The notes under the pieces: model-generated | What the model saw: only the letters and a program-made list of their open reading frames with translations | What the model was told of the DNA's origin: nothing | Databases searched by the model: none | NCBI GenBank assembly: GCA_965221505.1 | Contig: CBDCSI010000001.1 | Coordinates: forward strand, 1,922,001-1,986,000 | Length of the DNA: 64,000 nt | Origin: CAZPXZ01 sp965221505 | GTDB lineage: Bacteria; Pseudomonadota; Alphaproteobacteria; Rhodobacterales; CAZPXZ01 | Reading direction: 5' to 3' | Program-made: the position numbers and the translations under genes | Part shown: positions 45,079-54,203 of the stretch, in pieces | Layout of the letters: the number at the start of each line of letters is the position of its first letter | Numbering within the stretch: position 1 is the first letter of the stretch

Positions 45079-46286
45079 TCCTTATCTACCCCATACGTCC
45101 TAACTCGTGTCCTCATTCGATCGACGATCATCTGCGCAGTCTCAGATATTTCCTCGGCGACTCCGATTATCGAGGTCGCCCGATGGTCAAATCCCCGCAA
45201 ACTGTTAGCAGCCACGCGAATGTTCTTTCGTGTCAATAACAATGCCTCCGAAAACGTTTGTTCCGCAGATTGCGTACTCGAATGGGCCTCTGAAAGCGAT
45301 CCGGTTGCTTTCAGGACCGCGACAGCCTCTTGGTCTGCAAGAACTTCGGCCAATCGCTTTATGTCTGGATTTTGATACCTAATAATGGGCTCTATCTCGA
45401 ATTGCTGAGATCCATATATCCAAGTAAGTACTTCCGACATTCGGTTCACTTTGTCCGACTGAATCGGCGCAGGAGAGGGTTCAAATGTCGACCAAGCCAC
45501 TTCGAGCCCAAGATATCGCATGAACTGTGTACGAGACAGTGCCGTGTATAGGTGTGAAAAATTAAACTTCGGATAAAATCGATCGTCGAGAGAAAATACT
45601 CCCTCGGACTCTGCTTGCTCCAACACGTAAATGGCATTCACCATTCGCTTGACTGTGGAATGCTTATCGCCAATTCGATTTGCAATCTCCGACAGCGAGA
45701 CGGCACCTTCAGCGTACCAATCCGCTGCGAACTTCGCTTTGGCATACGACTCCCACCTGGCTGCTCCATTGATGTGTTTAAATCCTATGAAGGAGCGTGA
45801 GTCTTCCCGGTTGGCTACCCGGTATACGGATACTCGATCTAGTGTTTGAAGGTGCTTTTTCGATATGTTGGGTATCGTGATCGAGAAGTTCTTTAGCGCC
45901 GTGATGCGTCTACAGAGTTCGGGCTCACGAAAGAGTCTAATGGCGGCGAGACGGCGATTTCCTTCCAGCACCACTAGACGGCTCTCCTCTTCATGAACGA
46001 TCATCGGCTCGATATCCAGATATCCGTTGGCGGAGATGGACTGTAGGAGTTCGCTCAGATCTTCGGAACGGTATAGATGTGAGATTATCTCCACTTCCGA
46101 CGCTTCTCGTGGGATCGATACTAGGCGAGGATTACGCGAATCCAAGAACAAGTGCTCGACTGAAACGGGAACTACCGTGGTCAAGGGAATTGTACTCACT
46201 TCACCAGATCCGTCCGTGTGTTTTTTGCGCCGTCCGCGCCTTGCAAGAGAATGTCCCGCGAGGTTCTGAACCGAAGTAGGGGGCAT
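45075..46286 (-). CDS. ParB/Srx-domain protein
   Basis: 403 residues from ATG 46286 with CGGAG ten bases upstream; a GTG at 46307 is an alternative. N-terminal ParB/sulfiredoxin-like domain: LFLDSRNPRL, LLQSISANGYLDIEP and the signature LEGNRRLAAIRL near residues 103-114. A helical region with a ParB-like helix-turn-helix (VSLSEIANRIGDKHSTVKRMV) follows. ParB-fold domains bind and hydrolyse nucleotides such as CTP, or in some relatives cut DNA. It is not chromosomal parB, as parA is absent and the partner is a nuclease-like gene. One line of this gene (45781-45840) counts to 31 G+C of 60, well below the core. Confidence 0.82.
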   Translation of the reverse strand: MPPTSVQNLAGHSLARRGRRKKHTDGSGEVSTIPLTTVVPVSVEHLFLDSRNPRLVSIPREASEVEIISHLYRSEDLSELLQSISANGYLDIEPMIVHEEESRLVVLEGNRRLAAIRLFREPELCRRITALKNFSITIPNISKKHLQTLDRVSVYRVANREDSRSFIGFKHINGAARWESYAKAKFAADWYAEGAVSLSEIANRIGDKHSTVKRMVNAIYVLEQAESEGVFSLDDRFYPKFNFSHLYTALSRTQFMRYLGLEVAWSTFEPSPAPIQSDKVNRMSEVLTWIYGSQQFEIEPIIRYQNPDIKRLAEVLADQEAVAVLKATGSLSEAHSSTQSAEQTFSEALLLTRKNIRVAANSLRGFDHRATSIIGVAEEISETAQMIVDRMRTRVRTYGVDKE

Positions 46287-47209
46287 TAGAATCGAACTCC
46301 GATTCACACTTCATGTTGAGATCAGCCTGCCTGAGGTTAGGGTCGAACCCAGTCATCGCTTCCGAGGCGATCATTCTCTGGCGCGGCACGATTACACTGC
46401 GAGCCCCAGTCCGAGCCGATCCTCCTTCCGCCTACACTCGTGCACGGAGCGGAGTGCTTCCCTAGACGAAATCTCCGAGCGATAGCGAATCAGGAGACCG
46501 CACCCCTGTAAGCGACATGTTCTGCCAATCTCTGATTGTCGGCCGCATGCTTCGCCCTGTTGCGCGGCTATCGCCGCCAATGCGAAGCGTGGGGGAAACG
46601 GCCTTGGCGTACAGGCGCCGAGAGGCGGCAGCCTAGGGAAGAGCCGTGTGCGAAGCATGCCATCCTCGATCTTTAGCCGGTCGCTAGCGGCACGACCCTA
46701 GGTTTGGTCAAACGAAGACCGCCCCAAGCGTTCGGGCCTCGGGAATGTTGACGCTGGTGCGGCCAAGCATAGCATAGGGAGACATCGGTACCAACATTGG
46801 CAGAGAACGCCGCGCGAACGGGTACGCGCGTTAAGCGATCAGGTGTAGAACGTCCGAACGCGGGACCCGCGAATCGCTCCTGACACGGCGGAATACCCCG
46901 CGTAACCGTGTAGATGATCCAGAGAGTGGCACCAAATGCCGAGGTGTAACATAATGCGCCTTATGCGCGTTACCGATGGCACACGGCATACCCGGAGAGG
47001 ATCCCCCCGCCGCCCGCGCTCCAGGCCGGCGTCATAAAGAAACACCGGCTGGGCTACGCGCAATCCGCCTCCGGCCCGTCGTTCGTCAGTCGAACCGGCG
47101 GCTATCGTCGCTATCCCAACGGCCCAGTCCGGATTCGTGCCCTCGAGCGCGACGAACCGAGTGCCGTCATGGAGTTTCGAGACCGGTTCAGCCGGAACCC
47201 GCTCGTGAT
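46287..47209. other. Region right of the methylase/ParB island
   Basis: 923 bases with no supportable gene. A short minus-strand frame (46201-46389) overlaps the start of the ParB-like gene in another frame and is not convincing. Base composition returns to GC-rich from about 46390, which may mark the right border of the island. I found no tRNA or direct repeat that would define an attachment site. Confidence 0.4.
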
Positions 47210-47980
47210 CTACGGTCCAATTCCGGATGCCGCCAGCAGATCCCAGGCGCCCACGGCAATCAGCCGAATCGCCAGAACCGACAAGATGCCGTTCAGGATC
47301 AACCGGAACAGGCGCTCGTCGATCCGCGTCAGCACAGCCTTGCCGACGACCGTGCCGAGAAACCCGGCCAGGATCATCGCGACGATCAGCGGCAGCCAGC
47401 TTCCGAAAGCGAATCCGAGAATTCCGAAGACCGCGCACTTCAGGGCGTGCTGCAGGACCATCGCCGAGGCATGCGTGCCGACATGGCTCATGCGGTCCAG
47501 CCCGAGCGTCTTGACGTATGCCGCGACAAACGGCCCGGTCCCTCCGACGAACATGGTCAAGGCGCTCGATACCGCGCCGATCACTGCGGCCGAGTGCCGC
47601 AGAAACGCGGGAGTCCGGAGAAACACCGACCAGAGTACGAACAGGCCGATGAGCACCTGGAGCACCGGCGGCGGCAGTTGAACCGCGACGGCGCCGCCCA
47701 CCGCGACGCCGATCGCCGAACCGAGAGCGAACGGCAGCAGGACCGGCCAGTGAACATGCGCGAGCAAGACGGCGGATCGGCCGACGTTCGATCCCGCCTG
47801 GATCAGCCCGTGCACCGGAATCACCGCCGGGGCCGGCAGCACGGTCGCCAGCACCGCAAGCATGACCAGTCCCCCGCCGAGCCCGAAGGCGATGGAGATC
47901 AGAGAGGTGAAGAAACTCAGGAGGATCAGCGACGACGCAGTGATCCAACCCAACCCGGCGTGGAGCGCCTCTACCCACAT
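47210..47980 (-). CDS. TauE/SafE-family sulfite/organosulfur exporter
   Basis: 256 residues with about eight transmembrane helices. The N-terminal repeat SIAFGLGGGLVMLAVL and the second repeat SALTMFVGGTGPFVAAYV are the paired signature of TauE/SafE (DUF81) transporters, which export sulfite, sulfoacetate or related anions. It lies 173 bases downstream of the dmdA-like gene on the same strand. Export of a sulfur product from DMSP degradation would fit; this is inference from position. Confidence 0.9.
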   Translation of the reverse strand: MWVEALHAGLGWITASSLILLSFFTSLISIAFGLGGGLVMLAVLATVLPAPAVIPVHGLIQAGSNVGRSAVLLAHVHWPVLLPFALGSAIGVAVGGAVAVQLPPPVLQVLIGLFVLWSVFLRTPAFLRHSAAVIGAVSSALTMFVGGTGPFVAAYVKTLGLDRMSHVGTHASAMVLQHALKCAVFGILGFAFGSWLPLIVAMILAGFLGTVVGKAVLTRIDERLFRLILNGILSVLAIRLIAVGAWDLLAASGIGP

Positions 47981-48153
47981 TGCCGGACCCCAATTGCCGG
48001 GAATCGACAGGTTTTCCCTGCGTACGCCGTCGCCGCCTCGGCTCGTAGCGTATCAGCCCTGCGCAGACCTGCGCAAGCGGTTGCCTGCGATCGCGGCTTC
48101 CGAGCGATACCGCCCGCCGCTTGCGAATTCGTGCGGGAATCGCCGGTCCGAAC

Positions 48154-49284
48154 TCACTTCTCCCCTGTCCGGGTAGGAGGCGGCACGAACGGAATCCGCA
48201 CCAGGGTCCCCTGCCCGCTCCCTTCGGGCTTCACCACCCGCACGCGCTCCCCCGGCCCGACTTCTCGGGCGACCAGCGCATAACCGATGTTCCTCTTCAT
48301 TCGGTACGACCAGATCCCGTTGGTCATGTCACCCACGTCCTGCCCGTTCGAACGGGTCCGGTACCAGCGCCCGTGCGGCGCCGCCGGCTCGTCGCCGTCC
48401 AGGACCAACCCGAGCAGTTGGCGCTTCGGTCCCTCCTCCGCGATCCGGCGCAAAGCCTCAATTCCGACGACATCGTCCGGAACTCCGAGATCTACGAATC
48501 GACCGAGGCCTACTTCGAACGGATTCGTCCGATCGTCCGTATCGCCGCCCCAGGAGAGGAGTCCGCTCTCGACCCGCTCGACCGGATTCGGGTAGCCCGG
48601 CCCGATGTCCCAGGGCCCGCCCGCCTCCCGTACGATATTCCAGAGTCTGTCGCCCAAGGACCCGTCCGTCAGATAGAGTTCGAATCCGCCCTGCTTCGAC
48701 CAGCCGGAACGGGCCACCACCAGCGGGATTCCGTCGACCTCCGCTTCCCGAAACCAGAAGTGACGCAGATCCCGGACCCAGTCTCCGAGGATGGACGCCA
48801 CTACCGCTTCGGCCTTCGGTCCCTGGATCGCGAGGGGCGAGACGTCCGGCTCGCACACGTCGACCCTGAGGTTTCGCTCTCCCGCCACGCAACTCGCCCA
48901 GAGTTCGACGTTCGAATCCGCGATCGAGAGCCAGTACCGGTCGTCCGCCAGCTTCAGCACAACCGGGTCGTTTACGACGACGCCCCGATGGTTGCAGAGC
49001 GGGACATACTTCGACTGCCCGACCTGGCAGTCCGTGAGGTCGCGCGGACAGAGCAGTTGGACCAGACGCTCCGCATCCGGCCCCTCGATCTGTACCTGGC
49101 GCTGGCAGGCCACGTCCCACATCTGGACGCCATGGATGAGCTGCCAGTATTCCCGCTCCCTGTCTCCGTAGCTCAGCGGAAGGAGCATGCGGTTGTAGGT
49201 GGTGAAGCTCACTGCGCCTTCGGCCAGCGTCGCCTCGTAGTACGGGGACTGCCGGAGCCGGGTGTGAGGGAAGATTTCCGGCAC
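48154..49284 (-). CDS. dmdA: DmdA-like DMSP demethylase (GcvT superfamily)
   Basis: 376 residues from a GTG with AAAGGAA upstream. It is a GcvT-fold tetrahydrofolate-dependent protein, but segments such as TYNRMLLP, WDVACQRQVQIEGPDA, VNDPVVLKL, SIADSN, EPDVSPLAIQGPKA and especially ARSGWSKQGGFE match the DMSP demethylase DmdA rather than the glycine cleavage T protein (a true gcvT is at 57892 for comparison). DmdA transfers a methyl group from DMSP to tetrahydrofolate, giving methylmercaptopropionate. The closest DmdA subclade cannot be fixed by eye, and DmdA-like proteins of other function exist. Confidence 0.75.
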   Translation of the reverse strand: MPEIFPHTRLRQSPYYEATLAEGAVSFTTYNRMLLPLSYGDREREYWQLIHGVQMWDVACQRQVQIEGPDAERLVQLLCPRDLTDCQVGQSKYVPLCNHRGVVVNDPVVLKLADDRYWLSIADSNVELWASCVAGERNLRVDVCEPDVSPLAIQGPKAEAVVASILGDWVRDLRHFWFREAEVDGIPLVVARSGWSKQGGFELYLTDGSLGDRLWNIVREAGGPWDIGPGYPNPVERVESGLLSWGGDTDDRTNPFEVGLGRFVDLGVPDDVVGIEALRRIAEEGPKRQLLGLVLDGDEPAAPHGRWYRTRSNGQDVGDMTNGIWSYRMKRNIGYALVAREVGPGERVRVVKPEGSGQGTLVRIPFVPPPTRTGEK

Positions 49285-49564
49285 GGGTCCAGTTCCTTTC
49301 GCTTCTGCGACGACCGAGGTCCGTACGGCGGACACCGTCGATCTCCCGTAGGCGCCGATACTGCCACGGCTCCTCGGCTCTTGCACAAACAGGGATCGGT
49401 CACTCCGCTCGCGGACGCGTCCGATTCCCGACAACGATCACGACCGTGGAAGGAAGCGCTACCCTGTGACCGAAGACCGGCGCGAACGCGGATTGCGCCG
49501 AACCGGATCCGAAGCCGAACGGGCCTCTCCTGCCCTGCCGCAACTACGAGGCGCCGAACGACAA

Positions 49565-50863
49565 ATGCCTCCCATGTCGGAAAACCTTCGCCGCGCCGTC
49601 GAGGAACGGCGGTCGGAACTGGCCGACTTTGCCCGGGCGCTCGTTCGCATCCCCACCGTGAACCCGCCCGGGGAGAATTATGTCGCCTGTGCGGAACTAC
49701 TCGGGAAGCGCCTGCGCCGCTCCGGATTCGACGTCCGTTACCTGCGCGCAACCGGAACCCCCGGCGACACGGAGCGCTATCCCCGAACGAACGTGGTCGC
49801 CCGGCGCGAAGGCGCCCGCCCCGGACCGACGGTCCACTTCAACTCGCATCTCGACGTAGTCCCGGTCGGCGACGGCTGGAGCGAGGATCCTTTCGCCGGC
49901 CGCCTCGACGGCGACCGGCTCTACGGCCGCGGCGCCTGCGACATGAAGGGCGGCCTCGCCGCTTCCGTGATCGCGGTCGAGGCGTTCCTGAGCCTGTGCG
50001 ACGACTATCCCGGCGCGATCGAGATCTCGGGAACGGCAGACGAAGAGACCGGCGGATACGGAGGCGTCGCCTGGCTTGCCGAACAGGGCATCCTGGCCGC
50101 ACCGCGCGTCGACTACGCGATCATTCCCGAACCGCTCGGAAACCGCCGGATCTGTCTCGGCCACCGTGGCTGCGTCTGGGCCGAGATCCGGACACGGGGA
50201 AGGATCGCCCACGGATGCATGCCGGATCTCGGAGAGTGCGCGATCCGCCACATGGGCGCGGTTCTCGACGCGCTGGAATCGCGCCTGTTGCCGGCACTGG
50301 CGGAGCGCGAGACGCGTCATCCCGTCATTCCGCCCGCCGCCCGCCGCTCCAGCCTCAACCTGAACGCGGTTCACGGCGGCCAGGAGGACGGCGCGGAGGG
50401 GTTCCTTGCCTCCTGCGTCGCCGACAGCTGCCGATTGACCGTCGACCGCCGCTTTCACGAACCGGAAACCGTCGACGGCGTGCTCGCCGAGCTTCGGGAC
50501 ACCGTTCGGCACGCCGCGACGTCGCGGGATTTCGAGTGGGAACTCGAGGAACTGTGGGCCATCCCTCCGGTTCGTACGCCCGACGGCTCGCCGTTGGTCG
50601 AAGCGCTCGAATTCGCCGTTCGCGAGACGCTCGGCTGCGAGGCGGAGCGGATCGTCTCGCCGGGAACGTACGATCACAAGCATTTCGACCTGATCGGCGG
50701 CGTCAGACACTGCGTCGCCTACGGGCCCGGCGTGCTGGAGATGGCGCACCAGCCCGACGAGTATATTGACGTTCCGGACATGGTCGCCGCATCGGCCGTC
50801 ATGGCCGCGGCGCTCGGCCGGCTGCTCGAAGGCGGGCCACCGTCCGGGCGGAGTCCCGGTTAG
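49565..50863 (+). CDS. M20-family metallopeptidase (ArgE/DapE-like)
   Basis: 432 residues from ATG 49565; a GTG at 49466 with a good AAGGAAG site would add 33 non-conserved residues. Zinc and catalytic motifs are NSHLDVVPVG (His, Asp), GRGACDMKGG (bridging Asp) and ADEETGG (Glu-Glu), with a dimerisation domain between. Hydrolyses an N-acyl amino acid or small peptide in the cytoplasm. It is directly upstream of a dipeptide-type ABC importer, so it probably processes the imported compound. Confidence 0.88.
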   Translation: MPPMSENLRRAVEERRSELADFARALVRIPTVNPPGENYVACAELLGKRLRRSGFDVRYLRATGTPGDTERYPRTNVVARREGARPGPTVHFNSHLDVVPVGDGWSEDPFAGRLDGDRLYGRGACDMKGGLAASVIAVEAFLSLCDDYPGAIEISGTADEETGGYGGVAWLAEQGILAAPRVDYAIIPEPLGNRRICLGHRGCVWAEIRTRGRIAHGCMPDLGECAIRHMGAVLDALESRLLPALAERETRHPVIPPAARRSSLNLNAVHGGQEDGAEGFLASCVADSCRLTVDRRFHEPETVDGVLAELRDTVRHAATSRDFEWELEELWAIPPVRTPDGSPLVEALEFAVRETLGCEAERIVSPGTYDHKHFDLIGGVRHCVAYGPGVLEMAHQPDEYIDVPDMVAASAVMAAALGRLLEGGPPSGRSPG

Positions 50864-50884
50864 CAACCCAATCAAGGAGCAACC

Positions 50885-52360
50885 ATGAAAAACCAAGCAA
50901 TCCTACTCGCCGCCGCGCTGACGCTGTCCGCGTCGGGCGCCGCATGGGCCAAGGACAGCGTCACCATCGGAATGCAGCTGGAGCCGCCGCATCTCGACCC
51001 GACTGCGGGGGCGGCCGCGGCGATCGACGAGGTGGTCTACTCGAACCTGTTCGAAGGCCTCACCCGGATCGGTCCCGACGGTTCGATTCTTCCGGCGCTC
51101 GCCGAGTCGTGGACCATCAGCGACGACGGGCTGGAATACGTCTTCGCGCTCCGGCAGGGCGTCCAATTCCACGACGGAACCGCCTTCGACGCGGACGACG
51201 CCGCGTTCTCTCTGACCCGCGCGACGGCGGACGACTCCACCAATGCCCAGAAGGCCCTCTTCGAGCCGATCGAGGCGGTCGAAGCGGTCGACTCCCACAC
51301 GCTTCGGGTCACCCTGAAACGTCCGACCGGCGGTTTCCTGTTCTCCATGGGCTGGGGCGACGCCGTCATGGTGGCGGAAGAGAGCGCGGCGAACAACAAG
51401 GCCGAGCCGGTCGGCACCGGCCCGTTCCGCTTCTCGCGCTGGGCCCGCGGCGATCGGGTGGAGCTGGTCCGCAACGACGACTACTGGGGCGAGCCGGTCG
51501 CGCTTCAAATGGCGACGTTCCGCTTCGTCGCCGATCCGGCAGCGGCGTTCAATGCGGTGATGGCGGGCGACATCGACGCGTTCCCCGTATTTCCGGCGCC
51601 GGAAAATCTGGCCCAGTTCGAGGCGGACGACCGGTTCCAGGTCGTCGTCGGCAGCACCGAAGGCGAGACGATCCTATCGACCAACAACTCGCGGCCCGCT
51701 CTCAGCGATCTGCGCGTTCGTCAGGCGATCGCCCATGCGATCGACGCGCAGGCCATCGTCGACGGAGCCATGTTCGGATACGGCACGCCGATCGGGACCC
51801 ATTTCGCGCCGCATCATCCGGCCTATGTGGACCTGACCGGCCTCTATCCGCACGACGTGGAGCGCGCGAAGGAGCTGCTGGCGGAAGCCGGATACGAGTC
51901 CGGCCTCACCCTGTCGCTGAAGCTCCCGCCGCCGCCCTACGCCCGGCGCGGGGGAGAAATCGTCGCGTCGCAACTCCGCGAAGTCGGAATCGACGTGGAG
52001 ATCGAAAACGTCGAATGGGCGCAATGGCTCGAGCAGGTCTTCCGGGGATACGATTACGACCTGACGATCGTTTCGCACACCGAACCGATGGACATCGGCA
52101 TCTACGCCCGCGACGACTACTACTTCCGCTACCGGTCGGACGAGTTCAAGGCGATCGTCGACGAGCTGACCGTCACGGCGGATCCGGAGGCGCGAAGCGC
52201 CCTGCTCGCCAGCGCGCAGCGCCGGATCGCCGAGGACGCGGTCAACGGCTATCTCTTCCAGCTCGCCAAGACCGGCGTCTGGCGCGCCGGCCTCGAGGGT
52301 CTCTGGAAGAACTCGCCGGTGCAGGCCAACGACCTGACCGGGGTGCGCTGGTCAGAGTAG
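50885..52360 (+). CDS. Peptide-type ABC transporter substrate-binding protein
   Basis: 491 residues, family 5 extracellular solute-binding protein. AAGGAG precedes the ATG, and a signal peptide ends at AAWA-KDS. Family marks include EPPHLDPTAGAAAAIDEVVYSN (N-terminal, here summarised as LDPT and VYSNLFEGL), LRQGVQFHDGT, and the late NDYWG segment. It delivers a peptide or similar solute to the permeases encoded next. Separated by 21 bases from the M20 peptidase gene. Confidence 0.92.
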   Translation: MKNQAILLAAALTLSASGAAWAKDSVTIGMQLEPPHLDPTAGAAAAIDEVVYSNLFEGLTRIGPDGSILPALAESWTISDDGLEYVFALRQGVQFHDGTAFDADDAAFSLTRATADDSTNAQKALFEPIEAVEAVDSHTLRVTLKRPTGGFLFSMGWGDAVMVAEESAANNKAEPVGTGPFRFSRWARGDRVELVRNDDYWGEPVALQMATFRFVADPAAAFNAVMAGDIDAFPVFPAPENLAQFEADDRFQVVVGSTEGETILSTNNSRPALSDLRVRQAIAHAIDAQAIVDGAMFGYGTPIGTHFAPHHPAYVDLTGLYPHDVERAKELLAEAGYESGLTLSLKLPPPPYARRGGEIVASQLREVGIDVEIENVEWAQWLEQVFRGYDYDLTIVSHTEPMDIGIYARDDYYFRYRSDEFKAIVDELTVTADPEARSALLASAQRRIAEDAVNGYLFQLAKTGVWRAGLEGLWKNSPVQANDLTGVRWSE

Positions 52361-52414
52361 AACGACCTCCCGCTGCCCGGTCCGTTCGGCCGGGCAGCGG
52401 CGTCGCCCTTTCCC

Positions 52415-53365
52415 GTGCTGAAGTTCGCGCTGCGCCGCTTCGCGGCTCTCGTGGCGACCCTCGCGGTCGCATCCGTCATCGTCTTCCTGGTCATGGAGGT
52501 CATCCCGGGCGATCCGGCCTCCTACATGCTCGGCGTCGGCGCGACCGACGAGACCGTCGCGGCGCTCCGCGCGGAACTCGGCCTCGACAAGCCGAGGACG
52601 GAGCGCTACCTCGACTGGGCGACCGGGATGCTCCGCGGCGACTTCGGCGTGTCGTACACCTACGACGTGCCGGTCAGTTCGCTCATTCTGGAGCGCGCGG
52701 CGGTCAGCGTTCCCCTCGCGCTGTTCGCGCTCCTTCTCACCGCCGTCATCGCGCTGCCGACCGGCGTGCTCGCGGCGTCGAAGCGAAACCGCCCGACGGA
52801 CGTCGTGATCATGGGAACGACCCAGCTCGGCATCGCGGTGCCGAATTTCTGGTTCGCGATCCTGCTCTCGCTCCTGTTCGCGGTCACGCTGCGCTGGTTC
52901 TCCGCCGGCGGGTTTCCGGGGTGGGACGCCGGAACCCTTCCGGCGCTGAAGGCGCTGGTCCTGCCGGCCGTGGCGCTGGCGCTGCCGCAGGCGTCCATCC
53001 TCGCGCGCGTCATGCGTTCCGCCCTGATCGACACGCTCGGCGAAGACTACGTCCGCACCGCGCGAGCCAAGGGGCTCTCGCGAAGACGGATCCTCTGGTT
53101 GCACGCGGTGCGAAACGCGCTGATTCCGGTGATCACCATCCTCGGGCTGCAATTCTCGTTCCTGCTCGCCGGCGGCATCATCATCGAGAACGTGTTCTTC
53201 CTGCCGGGTCTCGGCCGGCTCGTGTTCCAGGCGATCACCCAGCGCGACCTGATCGTGGTGGAGAGCGTCGTCGTGCTGCTGGTCGCCACGGTCGTGTTCG
53301 TCAACTTCCTCGTCGACCTCGCCTACGCGGCGATAGACCCGAGGCTGAGAACCCGCAGAGGATAG
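52415..53365 (+). CDS. Peptide-type ABC transporter permease (DppB-like)
   Basis: 316 residues, GTG start (MLKFALRRF). Six transmembrane helices; the N-terminal FLVMEVIPGDPASYMLG and the inner-membrane signature SALIDTLGEDYVRTARAKGLS near residue 205 are characteristic of DppB/OppB. The gene lies 54 bases after the binding-protein gene and one base before the second permease. Forms half of the channel. Confidence 0.93.
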   Translation: MLKFALRRFAALVATLAVASVIVFLVMEVIPGDPASYMLGVGATDETVAALRAELGLDKPRTERYLDWATGMLRGDFGVSYTYDVPVSSLILERAAVSVPLALFALLLTAVIALPTGVLAASKRNRPTDVVIMGTTQLGIAVPNFWFAILLSLLFAVTLRWFSAGGFPGWDAGTLPALKALVLPAVALALPQASILARVMRSALIDTLGEDYVRTARAKGLSRRRILWLHAVRNALIPVITILGLQFSFLLAGGIIIENVFFLPGLGRLVFQAITQRDLIVVESVVVLLVATVVFVNFLVDLAYAAIDPRLRTRRG

Positions 53366-53366
53366 G

Positions 53367-54203
53367 ATGACCGCGATCCGGTCCCTGCGCCGCCTGCATC
53401 CGAGCCTCGCAGCGGGTGCGCTCGTCGCCGCCGCGGTCGGCTTTGCGGCCGCCCTGTCGCTCTTCTGGACGCCCCACGACATCGCGCATCTCGACATCGC
53501 CGAGCGGCTCAAGGGCCCCTCCTCCGTCTACTGGCTCGGCACCGACCACTTCGGCCGGGACATCTTCTCCCTGCTACTGAGCGGCGCGCGCAATTCCGTC
53601 GCCGTGGCGCTGATCGCGGTCGGACTGGGCCTCGGCGTCGGCGTCCCGCTGGGACTGCTCGCCGCCGCGCAGGGCGGCGCGGTCAGCGAAGCGGTCATGC
53701 GGGTCAACGACTTCGTCTTCGCGTTTCCGGCGCTGGTCGTCGCCATCATGATCACCTCGGTGTTCGGCCCCGGCGCCGTGAACGCGATTCTCGCCATCGG
53801 CATCTTCAACATTCCGGTGTTCGCGCGAGTCGCCCGCGGCGCCGCGCTGTCCCTGTGGACCCGGGAGTTCACCCTCGCGGCTCGCGTCGCCGGCAAGGGC
53901 AAATTCCGCATTTCGGTCGAGCATATCCTGCCCAACGTCGCCAGCCTCCTGATCGTGCAGGGCACGATCCAGTTCTCTCTCGGCATCCTGTTCGAAGCCG
54001 GCCTCTCGTATCTGGGCCTCGGCGCACAACCGCCGGCCGCGAGCTGGGGCCGCATGCTGGCCGACGCGCAGACCCTGATGGCGACCGCGCCCCAACTCGC
54101 CGTCTATCCCGGGCTGGCCATCATGTTTGCGGTTCTCGGTATCAACCTCCTCGGCGACGGGTTGCGCGACGTCCTCGATCCGCGCCTGCAGCGTAGGCCA
54201 TGA
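53367..54203 (+). CDS. Peptide-type ABC transporter permease (DppC-like)
   Basis: 278 residues. LGTDHFGRDIFS near residue 55 and the ATPase-contact loop REFTLAARVAGKGKFRI with HILPNV near residues 170-195 are the DppC/OppC hallmarks. The ATG follows the DppB-like stop by one base and the stop overlaps the ATPase start (ATGA). Second half of the channel. Confidence 0.93.
   Translation: MTAIRSLRRLHPSLAAGALVAAAVGFAAALSLFWTPHDIAHLDIAERLKGPSSVYWLGTDHFGRDIFSLLLSGARNSVAVALIAVGLGLGVGVPLGLLAAAQGGAVSEAVMRVNDFVFAFPALVVAIMITSVFGPGAVNAILAIGIFNIPVFARVARGAALSLWTREFTLAARVAGKGKFRISVEHILPNVASLLIVQGTIQFSLGILFEAGLSYLGLGAQPPAASWGRMLADAQTLMATAPQLAVYPGLAIMFAVLGINLLGDGLRDVLDPRLQRRP

Noticed and set aside
45075..46286. 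Chromosome-partition ParB
   Set aside because: No parA neighbour, no parS-like sites noticed, and it is co-translated with a nuclease-like gene in an AT-richer island.
46250..46390. tRNA-like segments on the minus strand (GGTTCGACC and a 5-bp anticodon-like stem ATCGC/GCGAT)
   Set aside because: The T-arm stems do not pair, the D-arm is missing and the TTCGA motifs are codons of a short reading frame. No cloverleaf can be drawn.
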